Source of the DNA: an uncultured Poribacteria bacterium
GTDB lineage: Bacteria; Poribacteria; WGA-4E; WGA-3G
NCBI GenBank assembly: GCA_951813545.1
Contig: OX638352.1
Coordinates: 5,179,966 to 5,243,965, forward strand
Direction: 5' to 3'
DNA: 64,000 nucleotides
Part shown: piece after piece, positions 43,146 to 52,247 of the stretch
How positions within the stretch are numbered: position 1 is the first letter of the stretch
Layout: each line of letters opens with the position of its first letter
Position numbers and translations under genes: made by a program
The notes under the pieces: model-generated
What the model was told of the DNA's origin: nothing
Seen by the model: only the letters and a program-made list of their open reading frames with translations
Database searches by the model: none

Positions 43146-44374
43146 AAATTGTCGTAGTCTGCTGGGGATCAACAGGAGATGTCTATCCAATTTTAGCACT
43201 GTCGGAACGTCTGCTTGAAAGAGGACATCAGGTACGTGTCTGTGCGCCCACACTTTATAGAGACAAGATTTTTGAGATCGGCGCGGAATTCTACGAGATA
43301 GGCGTTGTTTTTGATTTGGCAGAATTTCACGCAGCGATGGATGCTATTATCCCGAAGCGCGACCCGACCGCGATGCTGAGGCTCATCGTGGAAGAAGGGA
43401 TTGTCCGCCGTGGCGGACAGTGGTATCAGGATTGTTTGACCGCAATGAAAGGGTTCGATATAACGATCTGCCATTCCGTGGACATTCCTGCACAGGAGGC
43501 TGCAATCCGTAACCAGATTCCATGGTTCACCGTGACGTATTGTCCCGGTTTTATCAAATCTTTAGATTTCGCGCCTTATCCGTTTCCAAATTGGGGACGC
43601 ACACTCAATACCATCGTGTGGAAATTGGTACAACTCCGTCTTGGTTCGAGTATAGATGTCTTTTTTAATCAATTTATTAGGTCAGTCGGCGGAGAGCCGA
43701 GGCGTTCAGTGGCGTTAGACGGAATGTATTCGCCATACCTGAACCTCATTGCTGCATCTCCAACACTCTGTCCACCTACTGATTTTCCACCCAATCACAA
43801 ATTCACAGGGGTATGGCATCTTGCATCCGCAAATTATACCCCGCCACCTGAACTTGTTAACTTTTTAGCGGGGCATCCGCCTCCTGTTATTATCACATTC
43901 GGCTCTATGGGTGGATCCAATGGACGTGAGACAACAGACATCCTGATTGAGGCTGTTAGAAAGACCGACCAACGTGCGATCATCCAAGCGGGATGGGGAC
44001 AACTCGGCACCCAAAAAACACTACCGGATATCTACTGTACAGAGTATGTGCCACACCAATGGCTGTTTCCAAAGGGGTGTTGCGTTGTGCACCACGGTGG
44101 TGCTGGAACAGCTGCGTCCGTGTGTCGTGCCAAAGTTCCTTCTGTTGTTGTAGCACACCACGCAGATCAACCCTATTGGGGTAAACGCCTGTCGGATTTA
44201 GGAGTCGCCCCGAGGCATCTGCATCGTCGAAACCTCACTGCCAAACGTTTGGTGAAACGGATTCAGCAAGTCTTGGAAACGTCTGCGATGACTACGCGTG
44301 CTCAGGTTTTAGGAGAACAGATGGAAACGGAAGATGGTTTGACTACAGCTGTTGACCTAATTGAATCTTTTTAA
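43142..44374 (+). CDS. UDP-glucosyltransferase/MGT-like glycosyltransferase (GT1/GT28-type)
   Basis: A 410-residue GT-B glycosyltransferase. The N-terminal GSTGDVYPILALSERLLERG is the GT28-type acceptor-domain start, and the C-terminal donor site is CCVVHHGGAGTAASVCRAKV with PSVVVAHHADQPYWGKRL following. Relatives glycosylate sterols, lipids or small hydrophobic molecules with UDP- or dTDP-sugars. Here it is coupled by a 4-base overlap to a heptosyltransferase-like gene and followed by another, so a role in lipopolysaccharide or glycolipid assembly is likely. Its stop codon lies within a copy of the dispersed leader repeat (44368-44394). Confidence 0.9.
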   Translation: MKIVVVCWGSTGDVYPILALSERLLERGHQVRVCAPTLYRDKIFEIGAEFYEIGVVFDLAEFHAAMDAIIPKRDPTAMLRLIVEEGIVRRGGQWYQDCLTAMKGFDITICHSVDIPAQEAAIRNQIPWFTVTYCPGFIKSLDFAPYPFPNWGRTLNTIVWKLVQLRLGSSIDVFFNQFIRSVGGEPRRSVALDGMYSPYLNLIAASPTLCPPTDFPPNHKFTGVWHLASANYTPPPELVNFLAGHPPPVIITFGSMGGSNGRETTDILIEAVRKTDQRAIIQAGWGQLGTQKTLPDIYCTEYVPHQWLFPKGCCVVHHGGAGTAASVCRAKVPSVVVAHHADQPYWGKRLSDLGVAPRHLHRRNLTAKRLVKRIQQVLETSAMTTRAQVLGEQMETEDGLTTAVDLIESF

Positions 44375-44394
44375 TTTTCCTTGCGGTTCGGTCA
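44368..44394. repeat. Partial copy of the dispersed leader repeat
   Basis: TTTTTAATTTTCCTTGCGGT followed by TCGGTCA matches the sequence upstream of nuoK (59514-59540). Here it overlaps the stop codon of the glycosyltransferase gene, and its implied ribosome-binding site points back into that gene, so it has no visible role at this place. Confidence 0.7.
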
Positions 44395-44482
44395 GGGTAC
44401 TTTTGTCTAAAGGCTGCTTTCCGTATATTCGTCCCGGCGCGATGCTTGGGACTACACGTAAGTTTTGACTAATAAATGAAAA

Positions 44483-45475
44483 ATGAAACGAATTCTCGTT
44501 TTTAGCTTCAGTTTCATTGGCGATGCTGTGCTATCCACCGCCGTTATCCAACCACTACGAACACACTTTCCAGAGACACATATCACCTTCCTTGTGGGAC
44601 CGCAAGCGTTCGACCTCCTCGCCGCTGAACCAAACATTGATGCGACCCTTGTGTATGACAATCAAGGTGAACACACCGGTTGGCGCGGACGATTACGCCT
44701 CATAAAAACTCTACGGCTTGACAAATTCGACATCGTTGTGAACCTGCGGGATAGCCTTACGGCACGGTGCATCGGGGCGGAGCATTGGGGTATGATGCGA
44801 GGCGACAGTAACCGTCACGCTGTCACTCGATATCTGGAAGTCCTCCAGAAACAAGGTGTTGACACAACGGATGCACATCCTCACCTACAATTGACTGAAA
44901 CGGAACATGCCGCTGCACACCCCTTTCTTGCTGAGGCGGGTCAAACCTCAGAAGGGTTATTAATTGGCATTCATCCGGGCGGAAATTGGAAATATAAGTT
45001 GTGGGACGCAGGGAACTACGCGCAACTTGCAAACGCTCTGGGCAAAGAACAGGACGCTTCGATTTTACTTTTCGCCGGTCCAAACGAACGAGAACTCCAA
45101 GCACAAATCGCAAAAATGGTGGACGTTCCGCCAATTCTCGTCAAAACGGAAAATTTGAGACATCTTGCGGCGTTAATCTCCGCGTGCGATGTCTATATCG
45201 GCAACGATACTGGACCGATGCATATCGCTGCGGCTGTGGAGACACCGGTAGTCGCCCCTTTCGGTTCAACGAATCACATTCGGAGCGGTCCCTACGGTGA
45301 GAAACATACGGTTGTGCAGAGCGGGATCAATCTGGGATGCAATCCATGCCATCCGGGGCGGAATCCCGGAGGATGTGGTGTTGGCAGTTGTGAAGTGATT
45401 GCGGGGATTACAGTAGAGCAGGTATTGAACGCAGTGGAACGTTACACTTCTTCAATCCAAATATCAAGTAAGTGA
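44483..45475 (+). CDS. Glycosyltransferase family 9 (heptosyltransferase-like)
   Basis: A 330-residue GT9 enzyme, the second of this type in the cluster. ILVFSFSFIGDAVLSTAVIQ is the N-terminal signature. IGIHPGGNWKYKLWDAGNYA and IGNDTGPMHIAAAVETPVVA, then FGSTNHIRSGPYG, form the donor-binding domain. A Cys-rich C-terminal loop (LGCNPCHPGRNPGGCGVGSC) parallels that of the first GT9 protein. It probably transfers heptose or another ADP-sugar to lipopolysaccharide core. The gene lies about 110 bases after the previous one in the same direction and converges on copA, with 8 bases between the two stops. Confidence 0.92.
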   Translation: MKRILVFSFSFIGDAVLSTAVIQPLRTHFPETHITFLVGPQAFDLLAAEPNIDATLVYDNQGEHTGWRGRLRLIKTLRLDKFDIVVNLRDSLTARCIGAEHWGMMRGDSNRHAVTRYLEVLQKQGVDTTDAHPHLQLTETEHAAAHPFLAEAGQTSEGLLIGIHPGGNWKYKLWDAGNYAQLANALGKEQDASILLFAGPNERELQAQIAKMVDVPPILVKTENLRHLAALISACDVYIGNDTGPMHIAAAVETPVVAPFGSTNHIRSGPYGEKHTVVQSGINLGCNPCHPGRNPGGCGVGSCEVIAGITVEQVLNAVERYTSSIQISSK

Positions 45476-45483
45476 TATAAGTG

Positions 45484-47709
45484 TTACAATTTTTTCCATT
45501 GCAATCGCAAACTGTTTAGCACAACCGACACACTACTAAACGCCATCGCAAACGCAGCAAGCATTGGGTGTAATTCCCGGAACATCATCGGCACGAAAGA
45601 TAACGGATAAAGCGCACCTGCAGCGACAGGAATTAAAAGCACATTGTAGAAGAACGCCCAGAACAGATTCTGTTTAATCGTACCCATCGTCGAGCGGCTC
45701 AGCCGAATGGCATCGGGGAGTCCACGCAAATCGCTGTGCATGAGCGTCACGTGTGCTGTCTCCCGTGCAATATCGGTGCCTGTGCCGAGTGAGATACCGA
45801 TATCGGCTTGTGCCAATGCAGGGGTATCGTTAATGCCATCGCCTACCATCGCGACGAGTCCACCATTTTCCGCCTGTAGCTTTTTAACGGCTGCCGCTTT
45901 ATCTTCGGGTTTGAGTTCTGCCATGACATCGCTAATCCGCGCAGCCTTGGCAATCGCATCAGCCGTAACGCGGTTATCCCCTGTCATCATTGTTACAGTA
46001 CACCCAAGTTCATAGAGTTCCGTAACTGCAGCTTGCGCTTCCGATTTCAACGTGTCCGCGACCGCCAGAAGCCCCACAACGTGCCCATCAACAGCAACCC
46101 ATAGGACGGTTTTCGCCTCGGTCTGTAGACGCTCTGCTTCTCCTTCAAACCTCTGAGTCGGAATGTCGTGTTGTTGAATTAAGGATAGGTTACCAATCAC
46201 GACACTATTTCCACTCACTTGTGCGGTGATACCGTGCCCAGCAACCGCTTTAAACGCACTTGGTGTAGCGATGTCAAGTCCACGTCCCTTAGCGGCTTGA
46301 ACAACTGCTTTGCCAATAGGATGTTCACTGCCACGCTCCGCAGCGGCAGATAGTTGTAAGAGTTCCGATTCGTCTTTATCTGTGCGAATATCGGTAAGCG
46401 TGAGTTTCCCTTCTGTCAAGGTGCCTGTTTTATCGAGGACAATTGTGGTTAAGTCTCCAGCGCGTTCCAATGCTTCGCCGTTTCGGAAGAGGATGCCGCG
46501 CTGCGCACCGATACCGGTTCCCATCATAACGGCGGTCGGTGTGGCGAGTCCCAAAGCACAAGGGCAGGCTGTGACGAGAATAGCAACTAAGCGGAGCATT
46601 GCTGGTGTGAACCCTGCTCCAATGAGGAACCACCACACGAGAAAGGTTACAACGGCAATCGCCGTGACAATAGGCACAAACACGTTTGTAACCGCATCAG
46701 CAGCGCGTTGGATAGGCGGTTTGCCCTGTTGCGTCGTGTATACCAATTGGACAAGACGGGAAAGAGCTGTTTCAGCACCGACGCGTGTGGCTTCCATTGT
46801 GAGCATTCCGCTCTGGTTCATCGTTGCAGTGGTCACAGGGTCGCCTGGCACCTTATCTACAGGTAGGCTTTCTCCGGTGAAGACGCTTTCATCAACGGCA
46901 CTTGTGCCACTGCGTACCACGCCATCAACAGGAATACTTTCGCCGGGACGTACAAGAAGGACATCTCCGAAACCGACCTGTTCAATAGGGATGTGTTGTT
47001 CTTCGCCGTCTTTTAAACGGCACGCTATTTTGGGAGCAAGTTGTGGGAGTTTTTTGAGGGCTGCGTTTATCTTACCTTTGGCACGTGCTTCAAGCAGTTT
47101 GCCTAACTTAATCAACGTAACGATAACCGCGGCTGTCTCAAAATAGACATGTGTGCCGAAGCGTTCTCCCTCGCCCGCCGTTAGTGCAATTGTTACAGTG
47201 AGGCTATAGAGGAAAGCCACGGATGAACCCATAGCAACGAGCACATCCATATTGGCGGATCGGTTGCGCAAGGCTTTAATGCCACCGATGTAATAGTCCC
47301 AAGCAACATAGCCTTGCACCGGTAATGCTAAACCAAACATGAGCCAGTTAACCCAGTGCGCAGATGCCCACTCACCCAACAGGTTCATATCTCTACCCAT
47401 GCTGAGGAGGAAAAGCGGTAACGTGAAGATTATACCGACAGTGAATTGCAGCTTTTGCCGCCGGGATTCTTCAGCGCGAGCTTCGTCCTCTTCGTCTTCA
47501 TCGACAACGTCAAAACCGAGATCTCGTATCTTATCAACGATGGTTTCCTCGCTGAGCGTAGATGCTTCAAAGGTAACCGCGGCATATTCGGTGGCGAGGC
47601 TGACTTCTGCAGCAAGGACACCATCCATCTTTTTAAGATGCCGTGTGATAGTGCTGGCGCAGTTTTCGCAGTGCATTCCAGTTATGGGGAGGCTAATTTG
47701 ATGTTCCAT
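45484..47709 (-). CDS. copA: Copper-exporting P-type ATPase
   Basis: A 741-residue P1B-1 ATPase that pumps Cu(I) out of the cytoplasm. It has one N-terminal heavy-metal domain ([15 protein letters not shown]), the membrane CPC motif in [16 protein letters not shown], the phosphorylated aspartate in [11 protein letters not shown], the [10 protein letters not shown] nucleotide-binding motif, and [16 protein letters not shown]. The last membrane helices contain FYN and [13 protein letters not shown], the Cu(I)-specific signature. All functional residues are present. A copper-responsive regulator or chaperone is not adjacent. It is convergent with the glycosyltransferase cluster. Confidence 0.97.
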   Translation of the reverse strand: MEHQISLPITGMHCENCASTITRHLKKMDGVLAAEVSLATEYAAVTFEASTLSEETIVDKIRDLGFDVVDEDEEDEARAEESRRQKLQFTVGIIFTLPLFLLSMGRDMNLLGEWASAHWVNWLMFGLALPVQGYVAWDYYIGGIKALRNRSANMDVLVAMGSSVAFLYSLTVTIALTAGEGERFGTHVYFETAAVIVTLIKLGKLLEARAKGKINAALKKLPQLAPKIACRLKDGEEQHIPIEQVGFGDVLLVRPGESIPVDGVVRSGTSAVDESVFTGESLPVDKVPGDPVTTATMNQSGMLTMEATRVGAETALSRLVQLVYTTQQGKPPIQRAADAVTNVFVPIVTAIAVVTFLVWWFLIGAGFTPAMLRLVAILVTACPCALGLATPTAVMMGTGIGAQRGILFRNGEALERAGDLTTIVLDKTGTLTEGKLTLTDIRTDKDESELLQLSAAAERGSEHPIGKAVVQAAKGRGLDIATPSAFKAVAGHGITAQVSGNSVVIGNLSLIQQHDIPTQRFEGEAERLQTEAKTVLWVAVDGHVVGLLAVADTLKSEAQAAVTELYELGCTVTMMTGDNRVTADAIAKAARISDVMAELKPEDKAAAVKKLQAENGGLVAMVGDGINDTPALAQADIGISLGTGTDIARETAHVTLMHSDLRGLPDAIRLSRSTMGTIKQNLFWAFFYNVLLIPVAAGALYPLSFVPMMFRELHPMLAAFAMAFSSVSVVLNSLRLQWKKL

Positions 47710-47916
47710 TGTTTTTAACGATTAACGCTGAGCACCGCTTCACTACGTTTCGCGGTGGTTTTCAGTTAATTTTCAGGAATGTGTCGGGAATCGGAGTTCC
47801 CTCGTACAAAAGAACCGAACGCCGCCAGTTAATTCCAACCGTCTCTGAAACTTGAAAAAGTTTCTTTACCAATTTTAGCACATCTCGGACAAGGGACGCA
47901 AGGACGGAATATAATA

Positions 47917-47990
47917 ATAGGGTCATTTAGTTTTCAGTTGGAAAGTCGCGCGCGGGAGGTCACTCCTACAGAAAAACTAAATGACCCTAT
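47917..47990. repeat. MITE-like element with ISAs1-like ends
   Basis: TAGGGTCATTTAGTTTT (47918-47934) and AAAACTAAATGACCCTA (47973-47989) are perfect 17-bp inverted repeats enclosing 38 bases. The outer AGGGTCATT equals the tip of the ISAs1 element at 19710 (CAGGGTCATTCAATT), so it may be mobilised by that transposase. It lies 24 bases downstream of a dehydrogenase gene and could fold into a hairpin in RNA. Confidence 0.6.
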
Positions 47991-48012
47991 ATAATCAGCA
48001 AAAGTCTTTCGG

Positions 48013-48981
48013 TTATCCTAAGTGGACAGGTAACCCTGTTTCCAGAGATTCATTGGCAGCGATTGATAGAATAGCGGTTTTGGCGGCATCGGAATACGGA
48101 GACCTGATTGCGCTGCCATCGCCCGTGCGAACTGCCTCAATAAAAGTGCTATCCATCTCAATTGTGCAATTGTTTTGTGGGTTCCATGTGGTTTTCTCAT
48201 CGGCAGTAGAGAGCACGAGTGCGCTACGGAGATGGTATTCAAGCGAACCGTCTTCACAGAAGATGTCTAACCCGGAACGCCGCATTCCATTCGTTGTGAA
48301 GCATGCGGAAAACATGATACCAAAAACGCCGCTCTCAAATTGCAAAGAAACCGCAGACGCTTCCTCAATATCATAATCCATATCGGGAATTAGATCATAG
48401 CGTGCGACAGCATAGACGGTTTTGACCTCACCGAAGAGGTACCGCGCCATATCAAATTCGTGTGTCGTCTGCTCCATGAGCTGCCCACCGGATTTCGCCT
48501 TCTCGCGCCACCATCCGCCAGGCATACCTCCCATCCAATAACCCATGAAGAATCCAACACGCCGAGAAGCGAGGAGTTCCTGTGCTTTGTCAATAATGTC
48601 AAGATAGCGTTCCTGATATCCAGTCGCAGTGATAATTCCCTTTTCTTCTATCTCTGCTGCGATTTCTTTTGCGTCGTCGGCATCCATGTGCACCGGCTTT
48701 TCTACAAACATCGCCAGTCCAGCATCAATAACAGCACGTTCAGGTGCCCCGTGGGCAAACGGCGGGATTGATATATAGACAGCATCCAGTTCTTCGCTCG
48801 CGAGCATTTGGTTGTAGTCGGCGTATGCCTTACCGCCGTCCTGCGTGACAGCCTGTTCCGCTTTCTCAACTACAATATCACAGAAGGCAACGAATTTTGT
48901 GCCACCGATCTCAGTTAATTCACGTAGATGACGGTTCATGTTGCCACCTGTGCCGATAAAGCCTAATCTAACATCTGACAT
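48013..48981 (-). CDS. Gfo/Idh/MocA-family oxidoreductase
   Basis: A 322-residue NAD(P)-dependent dehydrogenase. It starts RLGFIGTGGNMNRHLRELTE with a near-standard Rossmann glycine loop, and MFVEKPVHMDADDAKEI has the intact EKP motif, unlike the dehydrogenase at 13205. MEQTTHEFDMARYLFGEV carries the usual H-x-x-D region near the active site. Relatives act on sugars, inositols and their derivatives. It has no clear metabolic partner beside it: copA is downstream on the same strand and the nuo locus upstream. Confidence 0.9.
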   Translation of the reverse strand: MSDVRLGFIGTGGNMNRHLRELTEIGGTKFVAFCDIVVEKAEQAVTQDGGKAYADYNQMLASEELDAVYISIPPFAHGAPERAVIDAGLAMFVEKPVHMDADDAKEIAAEIEEKGIITATGYQERYLDIIDKAQELLASRRVGFFMGYWMGGMPGGWWREKAKSGGQLMEQTTHEFDMARYLFGEVKTVYAVARYDLIPDMDYDIEEASAVSLQFESGVFGIMFSACFTTNGMRRSGLDIFCEDGSLEYHLRSALVLSTADEKTTWNPQNNCTIEMDSTFIEAVRTGDGSAIRSPYSDAAKTAILSIAANESLETGLPVHLG

Positions 48982-49087
48982 TTTTTTAACTATTGTCCTT
49001 GCTTGTTTCTCTCCGTTGTTGAAAAATGAGAGATTTATTAATTTTTAGTCTCAAGATTATAGTAAAATCTAAAATTACTTATACAAT

Positions 49088-49198
49088 GGCGAGGTTACAA
49101 ACCTCGCCAGCGAAGGAGAGGTGGCTCCTGTGACGGAAAACGTCGCAACTGCCACACGTCTTTCTGACTGCTGACTGCCGATGGCTGAAAGCCATTAA
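49088..49198. repeat. REP-like palindrome followed by a heptamer-type element
   Basis: GGCGAGGTT-ACA-AACCTCGCC (49088-49108) is followed by TGTGACGGAAAACG, GCAACTGCCACACG and CTGACTGCTGACTGCCGA, parallel to the core and right arm of the element at 13076-13190. The left side (49058-49086, TATAGTAAAATCTAAAATTA) resembles the end of the MITE at 22519. It abuts the end of nuoN. Confidence 0.65.
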
Positions 49199-50625
49199 AA
49201 AACAGAATTTTGTGCCGGTGTGAGCATGAGAGATGGCAAAATACCGATAAGCAATACACCAATCGCTGCGAGGACTAACCCCACGACAAGTGTGCTCGGA
49301 TATGACATGAATGACAATTCCTCTTCCGGCTCACGCATATACATCGTTACAACAACACGGAGATAATAGAAAGCCGATATCGCAGTATTGATGGCACCGA
49401 TAATAACGAGCCAGATATGTCCCGCCTGAACCGCGGACTTGAAGATATAGAATTTCCCAACAAACCCTGCAGTCGGTGGAAAACCCGCAAGCGATAAAAG
49501 CATTATCGTCATAAACATGGCGAGTAACGGCTTTCGGAGCCCAAGTCCTGCATAATCAGAAATCATTAGACTCTCACCATCTTCTGTTTTAGCCAAGATA
49601 ACCACACCAAACGCGCCGATGTTCATCACACAATAAACGAGCAGATAAAGCATTGCGCTGGAGATTCCGTCGTTATTCGCAGCCGCCAAGCCAATTAGCA
49701 CATAACCAGCATGCGCAATACTGGAATACGCGAGCATCCGTTTAATATTCGTCTGCGCAATTGCAATAACATTACCAACCGTCATTGTCAACATCGCCAA
49801 TACGATGAGAACACTTCCCCACTCCACTTGTAGGTTTGGTAACGCTTCCATAAAAATTCGGAGGAACGCTGCAAACCCAGCAGCCTTTGGTCCTGCAGAG
49901 ATAAAGGCTGCTATCGTTGTGGGTGCGCCTTCATAGACATCCGGTGCCCATTGGTGAAATGGCACTATCGCCACCTTAAACCCAAATCCAACAACAAGTA
50001 GGAACATCCCCGCCAAAAGTAGCGGCGATTTGTTCTCTGCTGTAATAGCCTCAGCAATTGCGGGCACACTCGTTGTTCCAGCACCCCCGTATATTAGCGC
50101 AATGCCGTAAAGGAAAAACGCGCTCGCAAACGCGCCCAGCAACAGGTATTTCATCCCCGCTTCGCTTGAAGCTGGATTGTCCCGGAAATAACCCGCCAAC
50201 ACATACAACGATAACGACATCAGTTCTAAGCCGAGAAAAACGATAATCAGTTCATTGCCTGCCGCCATGAGCATCATACCGAGCGTTGCCAGCAGAATAA
50301 GTAGATAATAAGGTCCCTGCTTTCTGTCATTTCTGTCTAAATAACTCATCGAAATCAACGCAACCAAAATTGTTGAAACGAGAAAGATGATGTTGAAGAA
50401 GAGCGAGAAATTATCTACTTTGAACATTTCGTTGAATTGAGTGCCAACTGTGCCAGCTTGGTGCATCTGGATGGAAACCCACAGGGCAATACCAGCACCA
50501 ACGATTGTCATCCAGCCAAGGACTGTTTTTGAGATAGAGTCAAACAGATCAAAGACAAGGACAATAAGCAGTGTTAAAGCAATAACCAGTTCCGGCATCA
50601 GCAATCCCCAGTTAATTACCGGCAT
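49195..50625 (-). CDS. nuoN: NADH-quinone oxidoreductase subunit N
   Basis: A 476-residue antiporter-like subunit of respiratory complex I in the cytoplasmic membrane, one of three that pump protons. Family segments: ELMSLSLYVLAGYFRDNPAS, GFGFKVAIVPFHQWAPDVYE with GAPTTIAAFIS, QTNIKRMLAYSSIAHAGYVL, and GFPPTAGFVGKFYIFKSA. The key lysine and glutamate residues of the pumping path lie in these. GGAGATTTTAA precedes the ATG. It is the last gene of the locus in the direction of transcription and is separated from the upstream antiporter gene by a repeat element. Confidence 0.96.
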   Translation of the reverse strand: MPVINWGLLMPELVIALTLLIVLVFDLFDSISKTVLGWMTIVGAGIALWVSIQMHQAGTVGTQFNEMFKVDNFSLFFNIIFLVSTILVALISMSYLDRNDRKQGPYYLLILLATLGMMLMAAGNELIIVFLGLELMSLSLYVLAGYFRDNPASSEAGMKYLLLGAFASAFFLYGIALIYGGAGTTSVPAIAEAITAENKSPLLLAGMFLLVVGFGFKVAIVPFHQWAPDVYEGAPTTIAAFISAGPKAAGFAAFLRIFMEALPNLQVEWGSVLIVLAMLTMTVGNVIAIAQTNIKRMLAYSSIAHAGYVLIGLAAANNDGISSAMLYLLVYCVMNIGAFGVVILAKTEDGESLMISDYAGLGLRKPLLAMFMTIMLLSLAGFPPTAGFVGKFYIFKSAVQAGHIWLVIIGAINTAISAFYYLRVVVTMYMREPEEELSFMSYPSTLVVGLVLAAIGVLLIGILPSLMLTPAQNSVF

Positions 50626-50642
50626 TTAAAATCTCCTTTTTT

Positions 50643-50750
50643 TATGGCTATCGGCTATCGGTTATCAGTTGTCAGTAAAGAGCAATTGGGGCAGTGAAGT
50701 AATACGCAACTGCCAAACACTGAAAGCCGACTGCCGACCGCCGACTGCCA
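50643..50750. repeat. Palindromic heptamer-type element between nuoN and the antiporter gene
   Basis: The left arm is GGCTATCGGCTATCGGTTAT then CAGTTGTCAG. The right arm in reverse complement is GGCAGTCGGCGGTCGGCAGT then CGGCTTTCAG. The arms share the 7-base rhythm TCGGCnn and can pair. A core with GCAACTGCC lies between. The right arm ends one base before the stop of the antiporter gene. Confidence 0.7.
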
Positions 50751-52247
50751 TTACAGGAACACAAACGTTACAATGACAAAGAGTGGGACTAAAATTACCA
50801 CCGACCAGAGCATATATCCGAAGAAACTCGGCATGCGGATGCCGCTCTGTTCTGCTATTGCCTTCACCATGAAGTTCGGGGCATTACCGATATAGGTATT
50901 CGCGCCCATGAAAACTGCACCGACGGAAATAGCTGTTAGCAAGTCAACAAAGGTTTGATGATCCTTAGGCAATGCGTCATAAGACGTAGACAAGATTCCG
51001 GGCACTTCGGCTTCTATGAGATGTAATTTGCCAAGTGCTGTGTTGAAAAACGTCAAATAGGTCGGCGCATTGTCTAAGAAACTCGACAGCACCCCTGTTA
51101 CCCAGAAATAGTGAAGCGGTTCTTGAATGGCACGGATTAACCCACTTAGTGTCCCATTTTCGCCAGCCTTCAGAATCGCCAACGCCGGAATAATTGTCAT
51201 AAAGATACCAGCAAATACTTTGGCAACCTCTTCAATTGGTTCCCATGAAAACTCATTTGCCTGACGCAATTCACCGGTAAAGGGTGTAAACTTGAGAGAT
51301 AAGAGACCCATAACAACGATTAGGACATCGCGGGCGATATTCTGCCAGTATACATGCACACCGAGAATGTTGACTTCTCCCCACTTGAAGGTTCCGCTCA
51401 TCAGAACTGCAGCAACAATTCCGAGCAGGAAGATTAGGTTAAACAGTCCCTCTACACGAATCGGTTCACTCGTCCCATCATCTGGCACGACCCCACCTTC
51501 CCGTTTGAACATAAAGGTGTCTAGCACAAAGAACAACGCAATTAAAATGATGCTAATAAACAGCATGTGCGGGAAAAGAGCCGTTGTCGTCCAGAAGAAA
51601 GGCACACCGTGCAAGAATCCCAAAAAGAGTGGCGGATCCCCCAAAGGTGTTAAAGACCCGCCGATGTTACTCACGAGAAAGATAAAGAAGACAATCAGAT
51701 GGACTTTGCTTTTCCGGTACGCGTTCGCTCGAATTAGTGGACGAATGAGCAGCATCGACGCACCTGTCGTCCCAACCCATGAGGCAATAGCAGTGCCAAT
51801 AAGCAGCAAGAGTGTGTTAACGATCGGCGTGCCGCGCAACGTCCCACGCACAAGAATCCCGCCCGCAACCGTGAACAATCCCCATAGCAGAATGATGAAC
51901 GGGATATAATCTATCAGATAGATGTGCAGGATGTCGTAAAAAGCCTCTCCTCGAAAAGCAAGGAGATACGGGATCGCGAAGGCTAACGCCCAGACCAATG
52001 ACATTTTCCCACCGTGGTGGACGAGAAAGTGTGAATCCAACACAAGTGGGAAGATTGCAATCGATAGCAAAATACCAACGAAAGGAATAATACTCCAAAT
52101 AGGCAATTTTGCGCCATCTACGCCATGACCGTGGTGTGCGCCTTCGCCGCCATGCGGGTCATCTGCACCCAAGGCTTCCATTGAAACAGATAATACAAGT
52201 CCGAAAATTACACAAAGAATAAGACAAGGTACAAGTTTAAACTTCAC
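50751..52247 (-). CDS. NhaD-like sodium:proton antiporter (ion transporter superfamily)
   Basis: A 498-residue membrane protein of the NhaD/CitMHS-type ion transporter superfamily, with about 12 helices. After a hydrophobic leader it has a His-rich loop (DDPHGGEGAHHGHGVDG). Family-type segments are IGTAIASWVGTTGASMLLIR with PLIRAN, FLVSNIGGSLTPLGDPPLFL, SFLDNAPTYLTFFN, and SVGAVFMGANTYIGNAPNFM. These repeated GG/NxP turns are ion-binding hairpins. Probably exchanges Na+ for H+. The start is GTG immediately after the nuoM stop (TAAGTG), so it is translationally coupled to nuoM, and nuoN follows. This places an extra cation antiporter inside the complex I locus. Confidence 0.9.
   Translation of the reverse strand: MKFKLVPCLILCVIFGLVLSVSMEALGADDPHGGEGAHHGHGVDGAKLPIWSIIPFVGILLSIAIFPLVLDSHFLVHHGGKMSLVWALAFAIPYLLAFRGEAFYDILHIYLIDYIPFIILLWGLFTVAGGILVRGTLRGTPIVNTLLLLIGTAIASWVGTTGASMLLIRPLIRANAYRKSKVHLIVFFIFLVSNIGGSLTPLGDPPLFLGFLHGVPFFWTTTALFPHMLFISIILIALFFVLDTFMFKREGGVVPDDGTSEPIRVEGLFNLIFLLGIVAAVLMSGTFKWGEVNILGVHVYWQNIARDVLIVVMGLLSLKFTPFTGELRQANEFSWEPIEEVAKVFAGIFMTIIPALAILKAGENGTLSGLIRAIQEPLHYFWVTGVLSSFLDNAPTYLTFFNTALGKLHLIEAEVPGILSTSYDALPKDHQTFVDLLTAISVGAVFMGANTYIGNAPNFMVKAIAEQSGIRMPSFFGYMLWSVVILVPLFVIVTFVFL

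Noticed and set aside
46310-47146. 278-codon plus-strand frame opposite copA
   Set aside because: It is antisense to the well-supported copA gene, Ser/Ala/Arg-rich and without family features.
51292-51909. 205-codon plus-strand frame
   Set aside because: Antisense to the NhaD-like antiporter gene; low-complexity Arg/Thr/Pro composition typical of a shadow frame.
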